Assembly: GCA_900552445.1 (NCBI GenBank)
Contig: URZS01000045.1
Location: forward strand, 1 to 7,448
DNA from: an uncultured Veillonella sp.
GTDB taxonomy: Bacteria > Bacillota > Negativicutes > Veillonellales > Veillonellaceae
Reading direction: 5' to 3'
Length of the DNA: 7,448 nt
The notes beneath the pieces are model-generated. The model saw nothing but the letters and a program-made list of their open reading frames with translations, searched no databases and had not been told where the DNA came from. The position numbers and the translations under genes are program-made. This document shows positions 1 through 5,400 of the stretch, piece by piece. The number at the start of each line of letters is the position of its first letter. The stretch's first letter is position 1.

Positions 1-70
1 TTGAGAAAACTGTATAGTTGAGGCGTTGAAAGGCTGTATATTGTGTGTTACGATTGATGCATAGAGTAAA

Positions 71-111
71 TCTCAATGTGTATAAGTTGTACATATCTTA
101 TACGCTTGAGA
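71..111. promoter_or_regulatory. Strong hairpin / dyad upstream of the fumarase operon
   Basis: Bases 71-76 (TCTCAA) pair perfectly with 106-111 (TTGAGA). After one bulged T at 77, bases 78-86 (GTGTATAAG) pair with 97-105 (CTTATACGC) with a single G-U pair. This gives 15 base pairs around a 10-nt loop. No T-run follows on the plus strand, so it is not a typical terminator for an upstream gene. It lies 62 bases before the fumarase alpha start, so it could be an operator for a dimeric regulator or a structured leader. TTGAGA also resembles a -35 box, but no good -10 box sits 16-18 bases downstream. Bases 1-70 and 112-158 show nothing else I can name. Confidence 0.5.
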
Positions 112-158
112 ATTAAAAGTTATCTCACGGTATTAGAATTAATATTCAATTATTTCCT

Positions 159-166
159 GAGGAGGG
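159..166 (+). promoter_or_regulatory. Ribosome binding site fixing the TTG start of fumarase alpha
   Basis: GAGGAGGG ends six bases before TTG at 173. No ATG or GTG in this frame sits nearby, and the next residues (REIQVSEIT) look like a normal family N-terminus. The strong Shine-Dalgarno therefore supports TTG as the true start. Confidence 0.8.
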
Positions 167-172
167 ATTATC

Positions 173-1015
173 TTGCGCGAGATCCAAGTATCTGAAATTA
201 CAAAAACTATCCGTCAATTATGTATGGATGCAGCTTACCACTTGCCAAAAGACATCTATGAAGGCTTGAAAAAAGGTCGTGAAACAGAAGAGTCTCCAGT
301 AGGTCGTATCGTTCTTGATCAACTCATCGAAAACGCTGAAATCGCTGATGCTGAAGATCGCCCATACTGCCAAGATACTGGTATGACAATGGTATTCTTA
401 AAAGTAGGTCAAGACGTTCATTTCGTTGGTGGCGACCTTACTGAAGCTATCAATGAAGGCGTTGCAGCTGGTTACATCGAAGGTTACCTTCGTAAATCTG
501 TTGTAGGTGAACCATTGTTCAACCGTAAAAACACTCAAAACAATACTCCTGCTATTATCTACACTGACATCGTTCCTGGCGATAAAGTAGATATCCAAGT
601 AGAGCTTAAAGGTTTCGGTTCCGAAAACAAATCTGGCGTAGCTATGCTTGTTCCTGCTGACGGCGTTGAAGGCGTTAAAAATGCAGTTCTTGAAATCGTT
701 AAAAAAGCTGGCCCTAACCCATGCCCTCCAATCGTACTTGGCGTAGGTATCGGTGGCACTATGGACCAAGCAGCTGTTTTGTCCAAAAAAGCTTTGCTTC
801 GCGATATTAGCACTCCTCATAAAGATGCTGACTATGCAAAATTAGAAGAAGAAATCATGGAAATGGTTAACAAAACTGGTATCGGTCCACAATTGGGCGG
901 CACTACAACTTGTCTTGGTGTAAACATCGAGTGGGGTGCAACTCATATCGCTGGTCTTCCTGTTGCAGTTACTATCATGTGCCATGCTGCTCGTCATGCT
1001 CACGCAGAACTTTAA
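173..1015 (+). CDS. fumA: Class I fumarate hydratase, alpha (Fe-S) subunit
   Basis: This is the iron-sulfur subunit of a two-subunit class I fumarase, which interconverts malate and fumarate in the cytoplasm. Seen in the 280 residues: YCQDTG with Cys66 and Asp68; GPNPCPP with Cys184; GIGGTMDQA near 193-200; GGTTTCLGVNIEWGATHIAGLPVAVTIMC ending at Cys270. In this family three cysteines hold a [4Fe-4S] cluster whose free iron binds substrate, and Cys66, Cys184 and Cys270 fit. Length is usual for a separate alpha chain. The start is TTG behind a strong ribosome binding site. The beta subunit follows after 21 bases. In propionate-forming anaerobes this enzyme runs malate to fumarate ahead of fumarate reductase. 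L-tartrate dehydratase (TtdA) is a close relative and cannot be fully excluded. The symbol means alpha subunit, not the single-chain E. coli FumA. Confidence 0.92.
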   Translation: MREIQVSEITKTIRQLCMDAAYHLPKDIYEGLKKGRETEESPVGRIVLDQLIENAEIADAEDRPYCQDTGMTMVFLKVGQDVHFVGGDLTEAINEGVAAGYIEGYLRKSVVGEPLFNRKNTQNNTPAIIYTDIVPGDKVDIQVELKGFGSENKSGVAMLVPADGVEGVKNAVLEIVKKAGPNPCPPIVLGVGIGGTMDQAAVLSKKALLRDISTPHKDADYAKLEEEIMEMVNKTGIGPQLGGTTTCLGVNIEWGATHIAGLPVAVTIMCHAARHAHAEL

Positions 1016-1036
1016 TCGATAGGAGGTAAAATTACA

Positions 1037-1597
1037 ATGGCTGAAACAATTCGCATTAACACTGAAGAATATAATGAAGAGTTTTCCCGTAAATTAAAAG
1101 TTGGTGATAGCGTTCTTATCACTGGCAAAATTTACTCCGCTCGTGACGCTGCTCATAAAGTTATGACTGAAGCTTTAGCACGTGGCGAAAAATTACCAAT
1201 CGATTGGACTAACAAATTCGTTTACTATCTTGGCCCAACACCTGCAAAACCTGGTGATCCAATTGGTTCCGCTGGTCCTACAACTTCTGGTCGTATGGAC
1301 GCTTACACACCAACAATGCTTGATCAAGGTATCAAAGGCATGATCGGTAAAGGTTCCCGTAAACCAGCAGTAGTTGAATCCATGAAGAAAAATGGTTGCA
1401 CATACTTCGCAGCAGTTGGTGGCGCTGCAGCATTGATTGCAAAATCCATCAAAAAATACGAAGTACTTGCTTATGGTGAACTTGGTCCAGAAGCTTTGGC
1501 TGAATTGACAGTTGAAGACTTCCCTTGCATCGTAGTTGGCGATACTGAAGGTAACAACTTCTACGAAGAAGGCCAAAAACCTTACAGAAAAATCTAA
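1037..1597 (+). CDS. fumB: Class I fumarate hydratase, beta subunit
   Basis: This is the partner chain that completes the fumarase active site. It is 186 residues, normal for a separate beta subunit. Visible motifs are ITGKIYSARDAAH at 28-40, LGPTPAKPGDPIGSAGPTTSGRMD at 65-88 and IGKGSRKPAV at 103-112. In class I fumarases the paired threonines and nearby Arg (here Thr82, Thr83, Arg86), the Arg of the ARDAAH segment (Arg36) and the GKG lysine (Lys105) contact substrate; this assignment comes from family knowledge and position. AGGAGGT at 1021-1027 sits nine bases before the ATG. The gene follows the alpha subunit by 21 bases and is followed by an intrinsic terminator, so the pair is a closed two-gene operon. 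Codons are strongly biased (GGT, CGT, CTT), in line with high expression. The symbol denotes beta subunit only; tartrate dehydratase beta is the alternative. Confidence 0.91.
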   Translation: MAETIRINTEEYNEEFSRKLKVGDSVLITGKIYSARDAAHKVMTEALARGEKLPIDWTNKFVYYLGPTPAKPGDPIGSAGPTTSGRMDAYTPTMLDQGIKGMIGKGSRKPAVVESMKKNGCTYFAAVGGAAALIAKSIKKYEVLAYGELGPEALAELTVEDFPCIVVGDTEGNNFYEEGQKPYRKI

Positions 1598-1615
1598 TAT
1601 CACCGCTGAGTGATT

Positions 1616-1646
1616 AAAAGAGGCTTGCAAATGCAAGCCTCTTTTT
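1616..1646 (+). terminator. Intrinsic terminator of the fumarase operon
   Basis: Bases 1616-1629 (AAAAGAGGCTTGCA) are the exact reverse complement of 1632-1645, ending in a TTTTT run. It begins 18 bases after the beta subunit stop. The A-run on the 5' side means it could also stop minus-strand transcription. Bases 1647-1821 hold no gene; a short dyad GTAGA-N6-TCTAC sits at 1739-1754, and AT-rich TATGATAAT at about 1770-1778 may be a -10 region for the next unit, without a convincing -35. Confidence 0.9.
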
Positions 1647-1821
1647 GGTTGTCTTCATTCTTTAATAGTATGATAATAATATAAGGATATACTTTTACAA
1701 TTTATAAGTTAGTATCATGAGATGTTCACCACAGATGTGTAGAGTAAAGTCTACCGATTCTGTCCATTTTATGATAATATACATATAGATTTTATACATT
1801 CAAAGTGAGTGAGGCGATAAC

Positions 1822-2373
1822 ATGACTTCTGTAGAAACTATTCGTCAGTCAGTTCGCACAGCGATGGCTGAACTACTCGATTTGGCAAAGGTTCGGGAAG
1901 GTCAATTATTCGTTGTGGGCTGCTCCACTAGCGAAGTTGTAGGTAAAAAAATCGGCACTGATTCCCATCTAGATGTGGCTCAGGTCGTATTTGATGAAAT
2001 ATATACAGCTATTAAGGCGAGAGGCCTTAATTTGGCAGTTCAATGCTGTGAACATATTAATCGTGCTCTCGTTATGGAGCGTAGTGCGTTGACTTGGGAG
2101 GAAGAGGTAAATGTAGTGCCTCAACGTCATGCAGGTGGTGCTATGGCTGTAACTGCGTATGAACGTTTTGATGATCCTGTAATGGTTGAATTTATTCAAG
2201 CTGATGTAGGTATCGATATTGGGGATACTTTCATAGGCATGCACATGAAACATGTTACAGTACCGGTACGTCTTAGTTTAAAAGAAATTGGGGAAGCCCA
2301 TATAACTGCTTGTCGTGTTCGTCCAAAGAGCATCGGCGGGGAACGTGCTGCATATAATGAAGCGTTGATGTAG
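1822..2373 (+). CDS. DUF436 / UPF0340 family protein (YwlG-like)
   Basis: I recognise this as the YwlG-like family conserved in Firmicutes, whose biochemical role is not established to my knowledge. It is a soluble protein of 183 residues, close to the family's usual size, with no signal peptide or membrane segment. Conserved stretches are GCSTSEVVGKKIG at 33-45, QCCEHINRALVME at 74-86, VVPQRHAGGAMAVTAYE at 98-114, a D-x-G-x-D-x-G-D-T-F-I-G-M-H block at 128-141, and CRVRPKSIGGERAAYN at 164-179. The clustered Cys34, Cys75, Cys76, His78, His103 and Asp residues suggest a binding or catalytic pocket; this is inference. GAGG at 1811-1814 lies seven bases before the ATG. The next gene begins nine bases after the stop, so the two are probably co-transcribed up to the terminator at 4341. 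A DUF call is secure; a function is not. Confidence 0.88.
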   Translation: MTSVETIRQSVRTAMAELLDLAKVREGQLFVVGCSTSEVVGKKIGTDSHLDVAQVVFDEIYTAIKARGLNLAVQCCEHINRALVMERSALTWEEEVNVVPQRHAGGAMAVTAYERFDDPVMVEFIQADVGIDIGDTFIGMHMKHVTVPVRLSLKEIGEAHITACRVRPKSIGGERAAYNEALM

Positions 2374-2382
2374 GGGGATAAT

Positions 2383-4305
2383 ATGTCAAACGTTATACCA
2401 TATTTTGTATTAGCCATCGTGGCATTAGGTTTCTTTGCTATTTGCTACGCCGTTTTTAGTCGTGGTGATGGTGAAAGTCAGCCGAAACAAAAGGCACATA
2501 AAAGTGTGAATGCTGATAATCATATTGATGAGCAACATGATATTCCAACTGCAACGGAATCTAAGCATGGTGATGTAACGATAACCCATGCAGGTGGTAC
2601 TAATGTATATACTGCATCGATTGCTGATTCCACTGAAGGTCAATCTGGCAAAGTTTTACATGATGGACCTGTAGAGATTTTACATGATGATCCTGCAGAG
2701 GTTTTACATAATGAACCTGCAGAGGCTTTAGTTGATTCTACAGATACATCTTTCAATCGAAGAGATGGTAAGCATACACATGTAGAAAATACATCTACTA
2801 GTTACTCCTTAGCCTTAGATGATTACAATGATGCTGTGACTCGTATTGAGTCTACTGCTAGTGAAAGCCATAACTCTCAATCTACAAGGATTGAGCCTGC
2901 ACCTGATAAGACAACAGGTGCAACTTTGCATGATGAATCTGCTGTCGTTGAAAATGAGACCGTGGTAACTCCTTCTGTTTCAGATGAAACTATTGTGATG
3001 ACTGCTGTTTCCGATATCAAGCATTCTAATGGCAATCAAGGTACTCCATTAATGGATAAGACCATTGTCTTAGACAAGGTAACTGATGAGCTTCGTAATC
3101 GAGTAAGTTCTGTAGAGGACACCATTGCTATGGGCGAATCTGTAGAGGTTTTAGCTGCTGATGAAGCTGAAAATATGGAAGTTACTCAAATGATTGGCGG
3201 TGCTGATGATGTACAAACTGCGGACGGTCCATCTGTATTAGATGAAACTCGCCTATTTGATGCATCTGAAATTGAGGAACAGTTAGCTGTAGCAAGTTTA
3301 GTTGATGAAGAGGTTCCTACTGGTCAATGGGCTAGAGCGGCGCATGAAGATAAATGCATTGAATTAGCTATTGCTCCATTTGTACATGCTTTTGGTGTGT
3401 TGCATGGGGATACACAATATTATGTAGAAGATATTACAAGAGATGCTTTAGCAGCACTTAATATTACAAAGCTAGCTGAAGTAAATGCGTTGCTAGATAA
3501 TATTGTTATTCAAGAAGCTTTGATGAGCATGCAAAAGGCGTATGCTGCAACAAATACGGAGTGGATGAAGTCCGCTGCATTAGGGGCCTTCCTCGATGTT
3601 GTGCAATCTCCTAAATCAAGTACGCCTTATTTAGTAGCCTTTGATGCATTGCGCGTATTACCACATTTAACACTAGGTCACTTCCAAGTTATGGCGTTAA
3701 CTTTATTATTGCAATACTCTAGAAACTCCAATAACTATGGATTGATTCATTTCCAACATTATGTAGAAAAATACATTGAGCCATTTATTTCTGATTTGCC
3801 TCAAAATGCTTCCTTCTATCGTCAGCTTGATTACTTGCGCTGTACGCAAGAGGAACGTGAGCCCATCACATTGGCACAAGTATTATCCAATTCTTATCCC
3901 TTTGTATTTAACTATCGTGGCTTCTCTAAGGAAGAGCTATTCCGTGCTACCGATGGTCGCGGTGTAGATCCACGCTATGTGGTGCGCAGCTTAAACTCCA
4001 ATTTATATAAATTGGCTTTAGTTGATGAATCCTTGGCACCACGATTCTTTAGACAAACTCGTATTTCTGACTCCATGGTTCAACGAGATCTATTGGCACT
4101 GATGAAGAGCAAACCAACTGCTTTCAGAGGGCAAGAGGCGCGTGATATTATGGATGATATTTCTCCAGTTCTTTTGGACTTGGCAGATGTGTTTGATAAA
4201 ACGCCGATGTCCAAAATTAGCTTGACCTTGCTAGGTCTTTACTTAGGCCGAGCTCATGTGAAAGCAACGATTGGCGAAGAGTTTGATTTATCTCATTGGT
4301 TCTAA
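2383..4305 (+). CDS. Membrane-anchored hypothetical protein with acidic repeat linker
   Basis: I do not recognise this 640-residue protein. Residues 4-25 form one hydrophobic helix with no positive charge before it and Arg27, Lys35, Lys37, Lys40 after it. The positive-inside rule therefore suggests N-out, with the bulk in the cytoplasm; no signal cleavage or lipobox is seen. Residues 30-315 are a low-complexity, acidic, Ser/Thr/His-rich linker. It holds three tandem octads (91-114, consensus VLHDxPxE) and a series of D/E-x-T-hydrophobic motifs with Thr at 193, 203, 227, 247, 268 and 289. Residues 316-640 look globular and mainly helical, rich in Leu and aromatic residues, ending FDLSHWF. The layout (membrane anchor, long linker, C-terminal domain) recalls ZipA-like scaffold proteins in architecture only. 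A GGGGGA ribosome binding site overlaps the stop of the DUF436 gene, so the two are likely translated from one transcript. Confidence 0.85.
   Translation: MSNVIPYFVLAIVALGFFAICYAVFSRGDGESQPKQKAHKSVNADNHIDEQHDIPTATESKHGDVTITHAGGTNVYTASIADSTEGQSGKVLHDGPVEILHDDPAEVLHNEPAEALVDSTDTSFNRRDGKHTHVENTSTSYSLALDDYNDAVTRIESTASESHNSQSTRIEPAPDKTTGATLHDESAVVENETVVTPSVSDETIVMTAVSDIKHSNGNQGTPLMDKTIVLDKVTDELRNRVSSVEDTIAMGESVEVLAADEAENMEVTQMIGGADDVQTADGPSVLDETRLFDASEIEEQLAVASLVDEEVPTGQWARAAHEDKCIELAIAPFVHAFGVLHGDTQYYVEDITRDALAALNITKLAEVNALLDNIVIQEALMSMQKAYAATNTEWMKSAALGAFLDVVQSPKSSTPYLVAFDALRVLPHLTLGHFQVMALTLLLQYSRNSNNYGLIHFQHYVEKYIEPFISDLPQNASFYRQLDYLRCTQEEREPITLAQVLSNSYPFVFNYRGFSKEELFRATDGRGVDPRYVVRSLNSNLYKLALVDESLAPRFFRQTRISDSMVQRDLLALMKSKPTAFRGQEARDIMDDISPVLLDLADVFDKTPMSKISLTLLGLYLGRAHVKATIGEEFDLSHWF
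2653..2724 (+). repeat. Three in-frame 24-nt tandem repeats
   Basis: Units 2653-2676, 2677-2700 and 2701-2724 follow the consensus RTTTTACATGATGRWCCTGYAGAG. They encode VLHDGPVE, ILHDDPAE and VLHNEPAE in the linker of the membrane-anchored protein. The 24-nt length keeps frame, so copy number could change between strains without breaking the gene. Confidence 0.85.
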
Positions 4306-4340
4306 GCGACATAACTTTACAATAGGTAATATAGGCAATA

Positions 4341-4373
4341 AAAAGGTCTCCCTAAAATTTAGGGAGACCTTTT
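4341..4373. terminator. Bidirectional intrinsic terminator between convergent genes
   Basis: Bases 4341-4356 (AAAAGGTCTCCCTAAA) are the exact reverse complement of 4358-4373. An A-run on the left and a T-run on the right make it work on both strands. It sits 36 bases after the plus-strand membrane protein stop and 32 bases beyond the end of the minus-strand regulator gene, where one shared terminator is expected. Confidence 0.9.
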
Positions 4374-4404
4374 GTGTTTAATTTGTAGAATAATTTAGAT
4401 GGTA

Positions 4405-5130
4405 CTAAAAGCTATTAAAACCAAATTCTTCAATTTCTTCAATGTTCTGTAATTTTACGGTGCGACCTGTAATGTCGATAATGCCTTCATCACGCAAGCG
4501 GCCTAGTTCACGGCTTAGCGCTGTACGAGATACGTTGAGTACTTCTGCCATTTGCTCGCGGTTGTGCGGCAATTGGATTGTTTTAGATTGTTGGCGTTTA
4601 TAAATATCTGTTAAGTATGCGAAAATCTTCTCGCGCATCCCTTTTAATGTAAGATAATGTACTTTTCTCGTTAAGAGAATTGCTTTTTCCGATAAGTCTT
4701 CTAATAGATTAGATAAGATTTTAGTTTGGCATTGTTGGCAATCTGGTAAGGTATCGATAAATGTTTCAAGAGGTATGAACATGATTTTTGTAGCTTTTAT
4801 TGCTTTGATCGTAGCAGGCCATAAAGGTTGCTTACTAAACAGCAAAGCCTAGCCAAATATATCGGATTCCTCTAGATTAGCCATGATAACACGTTGGCCC
4901 ATTATATTTTCCCGAGTTAAAAGAGCGCTGCCTTCTAAGATAACGCCAATGCCATCCATGGGATCACCAGAGAGGGCAATGAAGTCATTTTTCTTGTAAC
5001 TATGAACAATTACTTTAGCATTGTGTAAATAGCCTCGCAATTCGTTTTCTCCCAGTTTATTGAATAAAGGACAGTTCACGAGGGTAGGCATATATTGATT
5101 GATAATATCTTCTGAAAGTATTTGCTTCAT
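4405..5130 (-). pseudogene. Crp/Fnr-family regulator interrupted by an in-frame TAG
   Basis: Read through the stop, this is a 241-residue Crp/Fnr-type transcription factor. The N-terminal part has the sensor beta-roll pattern (CPLFNKLGENEL at 20-31, then GDPMDGIGVILEGSALL ahead of GQRVIM). The C-terminal part has a winged helix at about 191-225 (NREQMAEVLNVSRTALSRELGRLRDEGII). The break is a TAG at 4849-4851, codon 94, inside DIFG-stop-ALLFSKQP. The family usually has FGE here, so GAG to TAG is the simplest explanation. Both sides stay in one frame with no other lesion. Cysteines are Cys20, Cys131 and Cys134 (the last two as CxxC), too few for a classical FNR four-cysteine cluster. The gene is divergent from hcp, so an HcpR-like role in nitrosative-stress control is the natural guess. 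A sequencing error, recent decay or amber readthrough remain possible. A TTG at 4845 could restart translation but has no good ribosome binding site. Confidence 0.85.
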
Positions 5131-5135
5131 AAGCA

Positions 5136-5140
5136 CCTCC
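5136..5140 (-). promoter_or_regulatory. Ribosome binding site that sets the regulator start at 5130
   Basis: On the minus strand GGAGG (5140 to 5136) is followed by TGCTT and then ATG at 5130-5128. The in-frame GTG at 5136-5134 overlaps the Shine-Dalgarno itself and cannot be the start, so the protein begins MKQILSED. Confidence 0.85.
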
Positions 5141-5178
5141 GGAGTGAAAAAGTTTATAGTAATTTAAAATGATTATTG

Positions 5179-5231
5179 TATAATAAAAGTATAGGACCAA
5201 ATGGCCTACCTGTTCCACAAGGGGAGTCAGG
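5179..5231 (+). ncRNA. Possible structured transcript: TATAAT box then two adjacent hairpins
   Basis: A perfect TATAAT at 5179-5184 would place a transcript start near 5191. Directly there, TAGG-A-CC (5192-5198) folds on GG-CCTA (5203-5208). The next base begins a second stem, CCTGTTCC (5209-5216) with GGGA-GT-CAGG (5222-5231) around a five-base loop. The segment is less AT-rich than its surroundings. No -35 box of good quality lies 16-18 bases upstream, and I match it to no known riboswitch or small RNA class. It may be the 5' leader of a long hcp transcript, an operator region, or chance. Confidence 0.3.
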
Positions 5232-5276
5232 AAAAATTTGAAAAAGTTTTTATTTGTTGCTCAAGCTACAGAAATT

Positions 5277-5296
5277 GTATCACCTTTACGTTATAC
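5277..5296. promoter_or_regulatory. Candidate Crp/Fnr-type operator upstream of hcp
   Basis: The dyad GTATnAC-N6-GTnATAC has seven-base arms at 5277-5283 and 5290-5296 with a six-base centre. This is the spacing expected for a Crp/Fnr dimer. It lies between the disrupted Crp/Fnr gene and hcp, centred about 114 bases before the hcp start. The exact consensus of this regulator is not known to me, so the assignment rests on geometry and location. Confidence 0.45.
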
Positions 5297-5311
5297 TTTC
5301 AAATGTAATCA

Positions 5312-5335
5312 ATCAGACACCTGATAATTCATCAG
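5312..5335. promoter_or_regulatory. Three alternating half-sites ATCAG / CTGAT / ATCAG in the hcp promoter region
   Basis: ATCAG (5312-5316), CTGAT (5321-5325) and ATCAG (5331-5335) are separated by four and five bases. The middle copy can pair with either neighbour, giving two mutually exclusive dyads or hairpins. The right-hand pairing extends by ACA/TGT with one bulge. A TATATTAT stretch at 5352-5359 is a plausible hcp -10 region, which would put the right dyad near -38, where an activator or repressor can touch polymerase. Chance is possible given five-base arms. Confidence 0.35.
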
Positions 5336-5370
5336 TGTAATGTATAGGTTTTATATTATCTAGCTTGAAT

Positions 5371-5393
5371 GCGAGGAAGTCTCGCAAAGGAGG
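5371..5393 (+). promoter_or_regulatory. Hairpin abutting the hcp ribosome binding site
   Basis: GCGAG (5371-5375) pairs perfectly with CTCGC (5381-5385) around a GAAGT loop. The very next bases are the strong Shine-Dalgarno AAAGGAGG (5386-5393), seven bases before the ATG at 5401. The stem does not cover the ribosome binding site. It may stabilise the messenger or expose the site; as DNA it is also a small dyad. Confidence 0.45.
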
Positions 5394-5400
5394 ATTTTAA

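Noticed and set aside
1..21. Tail of an upstream coding sequence ending at the TGA at 19-21
   Set aside because: Only six codons are visible, which is too little to support a gene call.
106..139. Sigma-70 promoter using TTGAGA (106-111) and TAGAAT (134-139) for fumarase
   Set aside because: The 22-base spacer is too long for a functional pair, so no promoter is called.
398..820. Open frames on the minus strand inside fumarase alpha (similar ones lie inside the beta subunit and hcp)
   Set aside because: They are by-products of the strong codon bias of the real plus-strand genes, which carry clear catalytic motifs across the same bases.
4405..4845. Separate short HTH regulator gene starting at TTG 4845
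   Set aside because: It lacks a ribosome binding site and starts inside the sensor domain. It lines up exactly as the continuation of the upstream half after a single TAG.
4849..4851. TAG as a recoded amino acid such as pyrrolysine
   Set aside because: Pyrrolysine use is not expected in this lineage or protein family, and no recoding element is visible. A GAG-to-TAG change is simpler.
5131..5136. GTG start at 5136 for the regulator
   Set aside because: The GTG overlaps the Shine-Dalgarno GGAGG; the ATG at 5130 has correct spacing.
5192..5231. Known riboswitch (preQ1, ZTP, fluoride, c-di-GMP, guanidine classes)
   Set aside because: None of the conserved core motifs of these classes that I know are present in the two hairpins.
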